Assembly: GCF_036199905.1 (NCBI RefSeq)
Contig: NZ_CP108109.1
Coordinates: forward strand, 3,519,501-3,583,500
Reading direction: 5' to 3'
Origin: Streptomyces sp. NBC_00223
Lineage (GTDB): Bacteria > Actinomycetota > Actinomycetes > Streptomycetales > Streptomycetaceae
DNA: 64,000 bases
The notes beneath the pieces are model-generated. The model did not search any database, was not told the DNA's origin, and saw only the letters and a list, made by a program, of their open reading frames with translations. A program made the position numbers and the translations under genes. Shown here in pieces: positions 26,842 to 37,247 of this stretch. The first letter of the stretch is position 1; every line of letters begins with the position of its first letter.

Positions 26842-27900
26842 ATGTCCGAACAGCACGAACCCTCCGCCGTCGCACCGGACCCGCGCCCCACGGCCGCCGA
26901 CGGGGCCGGCGCCCTGCCGCCCGTGACCTTCGCGACGGCCTTCCGCGAGGCCCTGGACCGGCGCGGTCTGACGCTGCAACGCCTGCATGTCCACCTCGCC
27001 GCGCGCGGCATCACCATCAGCCCGGTCACGCTCAGCCACTGGCAGCGCGGCCGCAGCCGTCCCGAACGGCCCGAGTCGCTGCGGGCGGTGACCGAGGCGG
27101 AGTCCATACTCGCGCTGCCGCCGGGCACGCTGCACGACCTGCTCGGTCCGCAGCGGCCGCGCGGCCGGATACTGCCCTCCCTGCACAACCCGGAAGCCGC
27201 GATGCAGCGCGTCCACGGCCCCGGGTCCTCGCTGGAACAGGTCCTGGGCGACGACGCGTTCGGCCACTTCAACGAGAACCTCATCCCGCTGACGCTGCAC
27301 GAGACGATCCATCTCGACGAGCACGGCTGCATCGGCACGACGGACGTCACCCAGGTACTGCGGTCCGCCCGCGACGGCACCGACCGGGTGACCGTCCATC
27401 ACGAGGTCGACGACCCGCGCACTCCGTCGGTTGACCTCTCCGTGCACTGCGGAACGGTCAGCAGCATGCACTTCGACGCGGGGCTGCGCTCGCTCGTCGC
27501 GGAGATACGGTTCGGGCGGCCGCTGGCCCGGGGCGAGACCGCGATCGTCGAGTACACCTTCGACGTCGGCCCGCGCTGGCGCCGCTCGGAGCTGCATGAA
27601 CGGACCTTCCGGGTCAGCCCCCGGCAGTATCTGCTGCACGCCTACTTCCACCCCGACGCGCTTCCGGTGCGATGTCACAAGTACTACCGCGAGCGCACGG
27701 GGGCGCCGTACACCGACCTGCGCCCGCTCGTACTGGATGCCTCGCACACCGCGCACGCCCTGGCCACCAAGTGCTCCGCGGGCGTCTACGGCATGTGCTG
27801 GGAGTGGCCCGAGCCCTCGGAGCACGGGGAACCGTCGAAGCCCGGCGAGCACGCGGAGCACGCCGGGCCCTCGGAGCACGCGGGCCGCACGGAACCCTGA
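26842..27900 (+). CDS. XRE-like HTH protein of unknown function (352 aa)
   Basis: N-terminal helix-turn-helix of XRE type, residues about 35-90 (TFATAFREALDRRGLTLQRL ... ITISPVTLSHWQRGRSRPER), followed by about 230 residues with alternating beta strands (TVHHEVDDPRTPSVDLSVHC, TFDVGPRWRRSELHERTF). The tail repeats SEHxGEP/EHAGPSEHAG. The ATG has an ideal CAGGAGGCTTC leader. The large C-terminal region is not the DUF5753 type and may bind a ligand. Regulatory target unknown. Confidence 0.75.
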   Translation: MSEQHEPSAVAPDPRPTAADGAGALPPVTFATAFREALDRRGLTLQRLHVHLAARGITISPVTLSHWQRGRSRPERPESLRAVTEAESILALPPGTLHDLLGPQRPRGRILPSLHNPEAAMQRVHGPGSSLEQVLGDDAFGHFNENLIPLTLHETIHLDEHGCIGTTDVTQVLRSARDGTDRVTVHHEVDDPRTPSVDLSVHCGTVSSMHFDAGLRSLVAEIRFGRPLARGETAIVEYTFDVGPRWRRSELHERTFRVSPRQYLLHAYFHPDALPVRCHKYYRERTGAPYTDLRPLVLDASHTAHALATKCSAGVYGMCWEWPEPSEHGEPSKPGEHAEHAGPSEHAGRTEP

Positions 27901-27940
27901 GCCCCCGAGCCCCCGACCTCCTGAGCACGCGGACGCGAAA

Positions 27941-27975
27941 GGGCGGGCAGCGGCGTGGTGCGCCGCTGCCCGCCC
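27941..27975. terminator. Bidirectional terminator, 15-bp perfect stem
   Basis: GGGCGGGCAGCGGCG (27941-27955), a 5-nt loop and CGCCGCTGCCCGCCC (27961-27975) lie between the convergent XRE gene and the collagenase gene. On the minus strand TTTCGC follows, so it mainly ends collagenase transcription. Confidence 0.85.
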
Positions 27976-28053
27976 GGCTCCGTCACCGGCGATGTGGGGT
28001 CGTCCGGTGGACGGGGATCGGAGGGTCGAAGGGTCGAAGATCGGGGACCGGGC

Positions 28054-30513
28054 TCAGAAGCTGGTGGTGACCTTCGCTCCCGAGAAGCCCTGGACCGCGT
28101 AGAGGCTCACGTAGTTGTAGCCGGCCGTCGGGTTGGTGACGGTCAGCGTGTGGCTGTTGCCGGACCCGGTGGCCTTCGCGGTGTAGCTGGTGCTGGTCGC
28201 CCAGCCGGAGTTGCTGTAGTAGAGGTCGGCGTTGCCGGTGCCGCCGGAGGACGTGATCGTCAGCCGCGTGGTGCCGGCGGGGACGTAGAGGTAGAGGTAG
28301 GCGAGGTTGCCGGTGGTCGCCGACTGGTTGCTGCGGGCGCAGTTCCGGTCGAGCATGCGGGTGTCCGGGCCGGTGCACTCGGGCGCGGTGCCGCCGCCGC
28401 TCGGGGTGGTGGACGGCGTGGTCGGAGGCGTGGTGGGCGGAGTGGTCGGCGGGGTGGTGGGCGGAGTGGTGCCGCCACCACCGATGCTGCCGCAGTTGCC
28501 GGCGCCGCACGCGGTCAGCCAGGTGTTCCAGTCGGAGTTGTAGCGCGACCCGATGGTGCTGGTGAGCAGGGTCTGCGCGGCGGTGTAGTTGCCCGCCCGG
28601 TAGTCGCCGAGCAGCGTGGTGATGTCGGCCGGATGCGACTGGAGCATGTAACGGACCGCGAGATAGCCCCAGTTGTAGACCAGGGTCTCCCCGGAGTCAT
28701 AGGTGTTCCCGAACACCGAACTCAGCGTGTAGGCGTGCGTGGCGGCCTGGTTCTGCGCGTCGGTGTAGACGACGTTGCGGTACGAGTAGGAGACGTACTC
28801 CGCGAAGCCCTCGATCCACCAGATGGTGGTCGGGGTGACCGTGCCGGCGTCGAAGTCGCCGTACGTGTCGAACCGGCCGTCGAGGTAGTGGGTGTACTCG
28901 TGGTTGAGGTTCCAGATCTGGAAGTCCGGGCGCACCCACTCGGCCTCGTAGGCGATGAAGCGGGGCTGGTTGCCGGCCGCGGAGGGGTCGCCCTCCAGGT
29001 ACATGCCGCCGTTGTTGGTGTCGATGCCGTACATCGCGCCGGCGTAGGTCTGGTAGTCGGTGCTGGAGTTGAAGACCACCACTTCGATGGTGGAGTTGTT
29101 GTCGTTGGCGACGGGGCCGTTGTCGTGGACCAGGCTGTGGAAGTACGCGTCCTGGGCGCGCAGGCTGTTGCAGCTGGAGCTGAGCTGATCGGCCGTCATG
29201 TCCTGCGCCAGGATGCGGATGCTGGAGCTGCACGTGTAGTTGGACGTCAGCACCGAGCTCTTGAGCCGGTCCGCCAGGTCGCAGGTGTTGTAGTACGAGC
29301 AGTTGGAGGCGTCGTAGTAGCTGGTCATCTCCGCGACGCCGACCCACAGGGCCGCGGTCGGGCCGGTGATGGCGCTCTGGTTGAGCAGCCCGGCGACCAT
29401 CGGGGAGACCTTGCTGTACAGCGACGACTCCTGGAGGAACCGGGCCAGTTCACGGCCCGCGTTCGAGTCCAGGTACGCCTGGTCGGTGCTGAGCAGCGAG
29501 ACATGGCTCGACGCGAAGTTGTAGAGGGTGTCGAGCAGGCTGGTGTCGGCCTGGACCGCCGTGACGAAGTCGGGGAACTGGTGGCCCCGGAAGAGCACGG
29601 TGTAGACGTTGTTGACCGCGTTGAGCATGTACCACGAGCTGTCGTACGAGCTGTTGTAGCCGTTCAGCAGCCGCTTGATGACGTACAGGTAGCGGCCGTC
29701 CTGCTCGGAGCTGTCGATCAGGGTGACGGCCTCGGCCAGCGCCTCGCCGTTGGCGTCGGTGACGTCGCTGGAGTGGGGGCTGGCGAAGAAGGCGTCGAGC
29801 GCGCCGCGGACGGCGGTCACCAGGGTGGTGCCGTAGCTGCCGACGGTGGAGGCGTTGTAGTACTGGACGTAGTAGCCGGCCCGCAGGTAGAGCACCAGCT
29901 GCGGCATTCCCGTGCTGCTGTCGCCGGGGTAGGAGGCGGAGGCGTCGCGCATGGCGTTGGCGACCGTGGCCATCTGCGCCTCACGGAAGGCCTGGTAGGC
30001 GTCGTTGCCCGTCAGGTTGAACAGCGTGTTGACGCAGCCCGTGGTGGCCGACTTGACCTGGGTGACCAGGGCGCTGCCGGTACGGCTGGTGAAGTCCGAG
30101 ACGTTGCAGGTGGCGGCGGCCGCGGTGGTGAGGCCGTTGGCCTTGGCCCTGGCGCGGGCCGCGGCCTTCATGGAGGGGGCCGGGTGGCTCGCCTTGGGGG
30201 CGTCCGGCTGGTCGTAGTCCCGCTTGAGCGCGTCCTTGGACGCGGCCTGCGGCGCCCGGTCGGCGGCCTTGAGGGGGGTGGTGCCGACGTGCTCGGGCCG
30301 GTTCCCGGCGACCGTGGCGGGCTGCGCGGCCGGTCCGGCCGGGCGGTTCGCGGCTTTGGCGCCGGACGTGACGGCGGACTTGGCCGGGTCGGCCTTGGCG
30401 GGTGACTGGGCCGAGGCCCAGCCGGACTGCGCGAGTACACCGAGGCCCAGACAGAGGGCCAGGGCGAGTATGACGAATCCGGTGAGACTTCGTCGTACCG
30501 GTTGGGGATTCAC
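28054..30513 (-). CDS. Secreted microbial collagenase (peptidase M9) with PPC domain
   Basis: Zinc metalloprotease that cleaves native collagen outside the cell. In the 819-aa product: a signal peptide (RRSLTGFVILALALCLGLGV, cleavage near ASA, residue 36); an Ala/Lys/Pro-rich spacer to about residue 130; the M9 activator and catalytic region with HEYTHYLDGRFDTYGD near residues 539-554 and WWIEGFAEYVSYSY near 565, giving HExxH and the downstream Glu ligand; a Thr-Pro linker (TTPPTTPPTTPP); and a C-terminal PPC domain (SSGGTGNADLYYSNSGWA). No PKD repeats are present. GTG 30513 starts the signal peptide. A candidate GntR operator lies about 175 bp upstream, shared with the hydroxyproline genes. 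Confidence 0.92.
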   Translation of the reverse strand: MNPQPVRRSLTGFVILALALCLGLGVLAQSGWASAQSPAKADPAKSAVTSGAKAANRPAGPAAQPATVAGNRPEHVGTTPLKAADRAPQAASKDALKRDYDQPDAPKASHPAPSMKAAARARAKANGLTTAAAATCNVSDFTSRTGSALVTQVKSATTGCVNTLFNLTGNDAYQAFREAQMATVANAMRDASASYPGDSSTGMPQLVLYLRAGYYVQYYNASTVGSYGTTLVTAVRGALDAFFASPHSSDVTDANGEALAEAVTLIDSSEQDGRYLYVIKRLLNGYNSSYDSSWYMLNAVNNVYTVLFRGHQFPDFVTAVQADTSLLDTLYNFASSHVSLLSTDQAYLDSNAGRELARFLQESSLYSKVSPMVAGLLNQSAITGPTAALWVGVAEMTSYYDASNCSYYNTCDLADRLKSSVLTSNYTCSSSIRILAQDMTADQLSSSCNSLRAQDAYFHSLVHDNGPVANDNNSTIEVVVFNSSTDYQTYAGAMYGIDTNNGGMYLEGDPSAAGNQPRFIAYEAEWVRPDFQIWNLNHEYTHYLDGRFDTYGDFDAGTVTPTTIWWIEGFAEYVSYSYRNVVYTDAQNQAATHAYTLSSVFGNTYDSGETLVYNWGYLAVRYMLQSHPADITTLLGDYRAGNYTAAQTLLTSTIGSRYNSDWNTWLTACGAGNCGSIGGGGTTPPTTPPTTPPTTPPTTPSTTPSGGGTAPECTGPDTRMLDRNCARSNQSATTGNLAYLYLYVPAGTTRLTITSSGGTGNADLYYSNSGWATSTSYTAKATGSGNSHTLTVTNPTAGYNYVSLYAVQGFSGAKVTTSF

Positions 30514-30685
30514 GTGCCGCCTCCCAGCGGGGTGACGCCGCGCTCCGTTGCGCGGCGAGGGGGGATCGTTGGCGTCGGCCGGCCGGGTCCTCCCGTACAC
30601 ACGTGGGGAGTTGGGGGACGGACCCGGCACGGCCTGCCGACCGGGCTGACGCTTTTGGCATGAGCACGGTCTGAGTGATGCGCCT

Positions 30686-30711
30686 GTACAATGGCACACG
30701 TCACATTGCTT
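30686..30711 (-). promoter_or_regulatory. Candidate GntR operator upstream of collagenase
   Basis: Plus-strand word TGTACAATGGCACACG followed by TCACATTGC (30686-30709) holds two overlapping half-sites, TACAATG and ACATTG, of the pseudo-palindrome TACAATGTCACATTGTA that recurs upstream of the hydroxyproline genes. It sits in an AT-rich pocket 175 bp before the collagenase GTG. This is the weakest match of the five sites. Confidence 0.5.
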
Positions 30712-30845
30712 AGGGAAGGCGTTGGGCAGAGATTCCTCGGGCCAACGGGACGCCATGTGCGTTGTGTGACGTCAGAGGTTCGCCCGGCGACGGAGAACCG
30801 CGGAGCCGAGGAAGCGGGAAACGGCGGGAACGGCGGGAACGGCGA

Positions 30846-30902
30846 AAAGGGGCCCCCGAGGGGACCCCTGAGTGACCGTCGCTCAGGCCCGGAGGCCCCT
30901 TT
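30846..30902 (-). terminator. Terminator of the peptide ABC transporter operon
   Basis: AAAGGGGCC (30846-30854) pairs with GGCCCCTTT (30894-30902), enclosing a further CCCCTGAG/CTCAGG-type inner stem. On the minus strand the outer arm ends in TTTT, just past the last ATPase gene's stop at 30909. Confidence 0.8.
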
Positions 30903-30908
30903 CCGCCC

Positions 30909-31957
<1,049 letters not shown>

Positions 31958-31961
<4 letters not shown>

Positions 31962-33271
31962 CGCGGCTCCTTGAGGGTGAGGGCCGAATCGGCGGCGGGC
32001 GGAACGGCGGCCGAACCGTCCCCGGTGGCAGGCGACTTGGTGGGCGCCTCGGCGGGCGACTCGGCCGGGTCGGCCTCGGCGGGCGGCACCCGCGCGGGCG
32101 GCCCGGCGGCCGGCGCCTCGGCGGACTCCGGTGCGGACGAGGCCGGTTCGGCGGCGGAGTCCGCCCCCTTGTCCCCCGTCACGGCCCCGTCCGGCTCGCC
32201 GCCCGCGCCGAGCGGCAGATGGCACGCGACCAGACGGGCCGCCGCCCCGCCGGAGTCGGTCCCCTCGCCCCCGGGAGGGACACCCGGCGCGGCGCCCAGC
32301 GGAACGAACTCCGGCCGCTCCCCCGCGCAGCGCGCCCGCACTCCCTCCCCCGCCCGCGCCTCCGACTCCGCCTCCGCCACCCGCGGGCAGCGCGGAGCGA
32401 AGGCGCACCCCGGCACGGGAAGCAGCAGGGACGGCGGACTGCCAGGAATCGTCCGCAGCGGAGCGTCCTCCGCGTCGTCCAGCCGGGGCAGCGAGTCGAG
32501 CAGCCCCCGGGTGTAGGGGTGGGCCGGGTGGGCGAACAGCGCGTCCACGGGGGCCTGTTCCGCGGCCCGCCCGCCGTACATCACCAGCACCTCGTGGGCG
32601 ACCCGGGCGACCACGCCCAGGTCGTGGGTGATCATCACGACGCCGAGGCCGCGGTCCTGCTGGATGCGCGCGATGAGTTCGAGGATCTGCGCCTGGACGG
32701 TGACGTCCAGCGCGGTCGTCGGCTCGTCGGCGATGAGCAGGTCGGGTTCGCAGGCCAGCGCCATGGCGATCACCACCCGCTGCCGCATCCCGCCGGAGAA
32801 CTGATGGGGGTACTCCCCGGCCCGGCGGGCCGGTTCGGGGATGCCGACCTCGCCGAGCATCTCCACCGCGCGGCGCCGGGCGACGGCCCGGCGGGCGCCG
32901 AAGTGCCGCCGGTACGCCTCGGCGATCTGCTCGCCGACGGTGTAGTAGGGGTGCAGGCTGGAGAGCGGGTCCTGGAAGATCATGGCCATCCGGCGGCCGC
33001 GCAGCGCGCTCAGCTCGGTGCCGCTCAGACCGGTCAGCTCCCGGCCGCCGAGCGCGATGGAGCCGCTGACCTCGGCGTCCTCGTGCAGGCCCATGACGGC
33101 CAGTGAGGTCACGGACTTGCCGGAGCCCGACTCGCCGACCAGGCCGAGGGTCCGCCCGTGCTCGACGGTGAAGCCGATGCCGTCCACGGCCCGGACCGTG
33201 CCCCGCGGGGTGCGGAAGGTGACGCCCAGGTCGGCCACTTCGAGCAGTGGCGGGCGGGTGTCGTCGGTCAT
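31958..33271 (-). CDS. Peptide ABC transporter ATP-binding protein (OppD/DppD type)
   Basis: Second ATPase of the importer, 437 aa. Walker [29 protein letters not shown], signature [16 protein letters not shown], Walker [25 protein letters not shown], then the OppD/F Cys motif [10 protein letters not shown]. It is about 100 residues longer than usual because of an Ala/Pro/Glu-rich C-terminal tail with [18 protein letters not shown] repeats. Starts 1 nt after the permease stop. Confidence 0.93.
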
Positions 33272-33272
33272 G

Positions 33273-34259
33273 TCAGTACCTCACCCGTGGGTCGACGAAC
33301 GCGTAGAGCAGGTCCACCACGAGGTTCGCGGCGACGATGAAGAACGCGGCGAGCAGGGTCACCCCGAGGATCACCGGCTGGTCGGAGCGGCGCAGCGCGT
33401 CGTAGAAGAGCTGGCCGACGCCGGGGATGCCGAAGATGCTCTCGGTGATGACCGCGCCCGCGAGCAGCCCGCCCAGATCCATGCCGAAGAGGGTGAGCAC
33501 GGGGGTCATCGCCGAGCGCAGCCCGTGCTTGACCACGACCGTGCGCTCGGGCATCCCCTTGGCCCGGGCAGTCCTGATGTACGGCTGCGCCATCGCCTCG
33601 ATCATCGAACTGCGGCTCTGGCGGGCGTACATGGCCGCGTAGAGCAGGGCCAGTGCGATCCACGGCAGCAGCAGATTGGACGCCCAGCTCACCGGGTTGT
33701 GGCTGATCGGCACATAGGAGGGGTACGGCAGCAGCCCGGCGGTGCGGACGACGCCGTAGATCAGCATCACCGCGGTGAAGTACACCGGCAGCGAGGCGGT
33801 GGCGACCGCGCCGACCATCAGTCCGCGGTCGGTGAGCGTGCCCTTCTTCAGGGCGGCGGTGACGCCCGCGCCCAGTCCGAGCACCAGCCACAGCACGGCG
33901 GCGCCCGCGGCGAGCGAGACGGACACCGGCAGCCGGTCGGTGAGCAGGCTCCACACCGGCATCGAGTCCTCGTAGGAGTAGCCGAGGCAGGGGAAGCCGC
34001 AGTGCAGGGCGTGCGGTCCGCTGCCCAGGTCGCGGCCGGCGAAGATGCCGGTGAGGTAGTCGGTGAACTGCCGCCACACCGGCTGGTCCAGGCCCATCAA
34101 GTGGCGTACCTGGGTGAGCCGTTCGGGGCTGCACGTCTTGCCGCAGGCGGCGGCGGCCGGGTCGGCGGGCAGCAGGTAGAAGACGGTGAAGGTGACGGCG
34201 CAGACGGCGAGCAGCACTCCGGCCACGCCCAGCAGCCTGCGGATCAGATAGAAGGTCAC
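33273..34259 (-). CDS. Peptide ABC transporter permease (OppB/DppB type)
   Basis: Inner-membrane permease with six hydrophobic segments, starting TFYLIRRLLGVAGVLLAVCA. A small periplasmic-side Cys-containing loop (AAACGKTCSPERLTQ) is present, and the EAA-type loop is ARAKGMPERTVVVKHGLRSA near residue 240. 328 aa. The GTG start at 34259 overlaps the preceding permease stop by 4 nt. Confidence 0.92.
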   Translation of the reverse strand: MTFYLIRRLLGVAGVLLAVCAVTFTVFYLLPADPAAAACGKTCSPERLTQVRHLMGLDQPVWRQFTDYLTGIFAGRDLGSGPHALHCGFPCLGYSYEDSMPVWSLLTDRLPVSVSLAAGAAVLWLVLGLGAGVTAALKKGTLTDRGLMVGAVATASLPVYFTAVMLIYGVVRTAGLLPYPSYVPISHNPVSWASNLLLPWIALALLYAAMYARQSRSSMIEAMAQPYIRTARAKGMPERTVVVKHGLRSAMTPVLTLFGMDLGGLLAGAVITESIFGIPGVGQLFYDALRRSDQPVILGVTLLAAFFIVAANLVVDLLYAFVDPRVRY

Positions 34260-35251
34260 GACCGCGCTCCCCGGGGGTCGAGGATGTCGCGCAGGGTGTC
34301 GCCGAGCACGGTGAAGGCGAGCACCGCGAGGAAGAGGAACGCGCTGGGGATCACGAAGTACATCGGGTCGGTGTCGTAGAAGACGACGCCCTGGGAGATC
34401 ATCTGCCCCCAGGACGACGTGGGCGGCCGGACCCCGACGCCGAGGAAGCTCAGGGCCGCCTCGGTGCTGATCATGCCGGGGACGAGCAGGGTGGTGTAGG
34501 CGATGACCGGCCCGGAGACATTGGGCAGGATCTCCCGGAGCAGGATGCGCAGCGGGCCGGAGCCGCCGACCCGGGCCGCGTCCACGTACTCGCGGTGCTT
34601 GAGCGACAGGGTCTCGCCGCGGACGATCCGGGCGATGCCGGGCCAGCCGAAGACTCCGATGACTCCGGTCATCAGCACCACCCGGTTGACGTTCTCGGCG
34701 ACCGACATCATGGCGATCATGAAGATCAGCGAGGGGAAGGACATGGTGAGGTCCATCAGCCGGCTCAGGGCCGTGTCCACCCGGCCGCCGAAGTAGCCGG
34801 CGGTGATGCCCGCGGCCGTTCCCGCGGCGACCACGATGGCGGTGGCGGCGAAGGCGATCATCAGCGAGACCTGGGAGCCGTAGACGACTCGGGCGAACAG
34901 GTCGCGTCCGGTGGCCGGTTCGACGCCCAGCCAGTGCCGGGCGCCGATGCCGCCGAGCGCTCCGCGCGGGATGCCGCCCAGGTAGGGGTCGATGGCGCTC
35001 TGGTCGAACTCGGTGGGCGACCAGCCGCCGAGCCGGGCCAGCAGCGGCGCGGTGAGGGCCATCAGCACCAGCGCGGCGACGACGGCCAGGGCGCAGCAGG
35101 CCGCGCGGTCCCGGCGAAGTTGCCGCCACGCCTTGCGCCAGGGGCCGGAGTGGGTGCCGGCCGCGGAGCGGGTGCCGGCCGGTGGGCTGCCCGGCGGCGC
35201 GGGCCGGGACCGCCCGGCCAGTCGCCGGGCGGTCTTCAGCGGTGTGCTCAT
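34256..35251 (-). CDS. Peptide ABC transporter permease (OppC/DppC type)
   Basis: Partner permease, 331 aa. A Pro/Ala-rich cytoplasmic N-terminus is followed by the first helix (AACCALAVVAALVLMALTAPL), an extracytoplasmic loop ending in HWLGVEPATGRDLFARVVYG (the DppC signature HxLGTDxxGRD), and the EAA loop YVDAARVGGSGPLRILLREI. It lies 14 bp downstream of the binding-protein gene and overlaps the next permease by 4 nt. Confidence 0.93.
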   Translation of the reverse strand: MSTPLKTARRLAGRSRPAPPGSPPAGTRSAAGTHSGPWRKAWRQLRRDRAACCALAVVAALVLMALTAPLLARLGGWSPTEFDQSAIDPYLGGIPRGALGGIGARHWLGVEPATGRDLFARVVYGSQVSLMIAFAATAIVVAAGTAAGITAGYFGGRVDTALSRLMDLTMSFPSLIFMIAMMSVAENVNRVVLMTGVIGVFGWPGIARIVRGETLSLKHREYVDAARVGGSGPLRILLREILPNVSGPVIAYTTLLVPGMISTEAALSFLGVGVRPPTSSWGQMISQGVVFYDTDPMYFVIPSAFLFLAVLAFTVLGDTLRDILDPRGARS

Positions 35252-35265
35252 GTCCGCGGCGCCCC

Positions 35266-37014
35266 TCAACCCGCGCTCTTGGCGGGGTCCTTGAGGCCGA
35301 TCACCGCGAAGTCGAACTGCCCGGTCCACGCCGAGTGGCCGAACGCGCCCGCGACATTGGTCCCGACCAGCAGCGGCTTGCGCTGCCACAGCAGCGGGAC
35401 GGCCGGCGACTCGCGCATGATCTGGGTGTCGAGGTCGGCCCAGGCGTACTGCGCCTCGCCCGGGTTGGACATCGCCTCGATCCGGTCCATCCGCTTCATC
35501 ACCGCGGTGTCCCGGAACTGCGAGAAGTTGCCCTGGTTGCCCTTGGCCCTGATGGTCCGCCCGTCGAAGACGAAGGGCAGGAAGGTCGCGCCCGAGGGGT
35601 AGTCGGGGCACCAGCCGCCGAGCGTCATGTCGGGCGCGTGGGCGGTGTCGCCGATGGTGTCGTAGTAGACGGACGGGTCGACCGTGGTGATCTTGACGGT
35701 GACGCCGACCTTGGCCAGCGACTCCTGAAGCGCCTCGGCCCGGGTCTTGTCACCGGTGGAGACGGTCAGGGTGGCGCTGAACTCGGGCTTTCCCGCCTGC
35801 TGGAGCAGCTTCTTGGCGGTGTCGGGCATTCCGCTCCACGGCACCTTGTAGAAGTCCGTGCTGGCACCGGCGGACAGCAGCGGCGGCAGATACGACGTGG
35901 CGACGTCGTTGAGCGCGGGCCCGCCGTCCGCCGTGACCTGGGCGGACTTGTCGACGGCGTACTGCATCGCCTTGCGGACCGTCACATCGGTGAACGGCCC
36001 GCGGGCGGTGTTGAGGTAGAGCATGTCGGTGCAGCCGGTGGGTTCGGCGGACAGCCGGGCCCGTACGTCCGGCTTCGGCAGCACCTTGGCGACGCTGGCC
36101 GGGCTGAGGTTGGACCACTGCACGGCCGAGGCGTCCGCGCCGGAACCGGCGATCAGCCGGTCGTCGATCTGGCCGCCCTGCATCCCCATCTTGACGACGA
36201 TCCGGTCCGGGTACGCCTTGCGCACCGGGTCGGTGGCCGGGTCCCAGTACGGGTTGCGGATCAGCGTCATCTGCTTGCCGCGCTGATAGCTGTCGATCTT
36301 GTACGGGCCGGAGGAGAACGGCCGCAGGTCGTACTGCACCCCCGCCTCCCGGGACTGCGGGACCGGCGAGAAGGTCGGCAGGGTGACGGTGTACGAGAAC
36401 TCCGCGACCGGCCGCTTGAGGTGGAAGACGATCGTGCGGTCGTCCGGGGTCACGATGGACGACAGGTGCTTGCCGGTGAGCGGCCCGTCGTAGCCGTCGG
36501 TGTCGGCGAGGTACTGGTGGGCGTAGTCGGGGCCGCCGGTCAGGTCGGGGGAGAAGGAGCGCTCGACGTTGTACTTCACGTCCTGCGCCTTGACCGGGGT
36601 GCCGTCCTCGTACTTCAGGCCGGGTCTGAGGGTGAACGTCCACACCTTCCCGCCCGCCGAGGACCGGCCGAGGTCGGTGGCCAGGTCGGGGACGATCTTG
36701 CCGCCCTCCTCCCCCGGGGCGGCCTTGAAGGTGGTCAGCGTCCGGTAGAGCAGGCGGATGCCGAAGTCCATGTTCGGCATCGTCCAGTTGCGGGTCGGGT
36801 CCAGGTGGGCGAAGTCCTGGTTGGACAGCACGGTCAGGGTGCCGCCGCGCTGCGGGGTGCCGCCGATCACGGTCCCCGTGGCGACGCCCGGTGGCTTCCG
36901 CTCGCCGGACCGGTTCCGATCCGAGCCGTCATGGGTGTCCGTGCAGGCCGCCGTGGCCATGGCGAGGGACACGGCGATGCCGGCCGCGAGGGCGACGCTG
37001 GTGCGCTTGGTCAT
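35266..37014 (-). CDS. Peptide-binding lipoprotein of the ABC transporter (SBP_bac_5)
   Basis: Extracytoplasmic solute-binding protein of family 5. The 582-aa precursor has the signal peptide MTKRTSVALAAGIAVSLAMA with lipobox ending at Cys24, a linker, then the family-5 fold (RGGTLTVLSNQDFAHLDPTR, WTFTLRPGLKYEDGTPVKAQD). Family members bind oligopeptides or dipeptides. With collagenase, an Xaa-Pro peptidase and hydroxyproline enzymes nearby, proline/hydroxyproline-containing peptides are the likely cargo (inference). A candidate GntR operator lies about 100 bp upstream. First gene of the transporter operon. Confidence 0.92.
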   Translation of the reverse strand: MTKRTSVALAAGIAVSLAMATAACTDTHDGSDRNRSGERKPPGVATGTVIGGTPQRGGTLTVLSNQDFAHLDPTRNWTMPNMDFGIRLLYRTLTTFKAAPGEEGGKIVPDLATDLGRSSAGGKVWTFTLRPGLKYEDGTPVKAQDVKYNVERSFSPDLTGGPDYAHQYLADTDGYDGPLTGKHLSSIVTPDDRTIVFHLKRPVAEFSYTVTLPTFSPVPQSREAGVQYDLRPFSSGPYKIDSYQRGKQMTLIRNPYWDPATDPVRKAYPDRIVVKMGMQGGQIDDRLIAGSGADASAVQWSNLSPASVAKVLPKPDVRARLSAEPTGCTDMLYLNTARGPFTDVTVRKAMQYAVDKSAQVTADGGPALNDVATSYLPPLLSAGASTDFYKVPWSGMPDTAKKLLQQAGKPEFSATLTVSTGDKTRAEALQESLAKVGVTVKITTVDPSVYYDTIGDTAHAPDMTLGGWCPDYPSGATFLPFVFDGRTIRAKGNQGNFSQFRDTAVMKRMDRIEAMSNPGEAQYAWADLDTQIMRESPAVPLLWQRKPLLVGTNVAGAFGHSAWTGQFDFAVIGLKDPAKSAG

Positions 37015-37097
37015 GGGTGCCACTCCGTTGTGGGGGGCCTGCCGACGGCGGCCCTGGCGGGTCCCGCGAAGCGCTCTGCGGGACCTCGCCCTGTAGG

Positions 37098-37132
37098 ATG
37101 TGACTCGTAACATAGTAATGTGAAATTGCATT
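37098..37132. promoter_or_regulatory. Candidate GntR operator between transporter and M24 peptidase genes
   Basis: AT-rich island in the divergent gap. On the minus strand TGCAATTTCACATTACT (37114-37130) matches the pseudo-palindrome TACAATGTCACATTGTA at 12 of 17 positions. A second inverted element, ATGTGACTCGTAACAT, lies at 37098-37113. It could control both the binding-protein gene (minus) and the M24 peptidase gene (plus). Confidence 0.6.
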
Positions 37133-37247
37133 AACAAGGGGAGGGCCACCCCGTTACCGAGCTGTGTCCCCTCCCTGCGGCGCCCGCCCAACTCCCGTGC
37201 GGACGAAGACAACTGACACCACGTCAGCGAAGGAGAGCCACCGCCCG

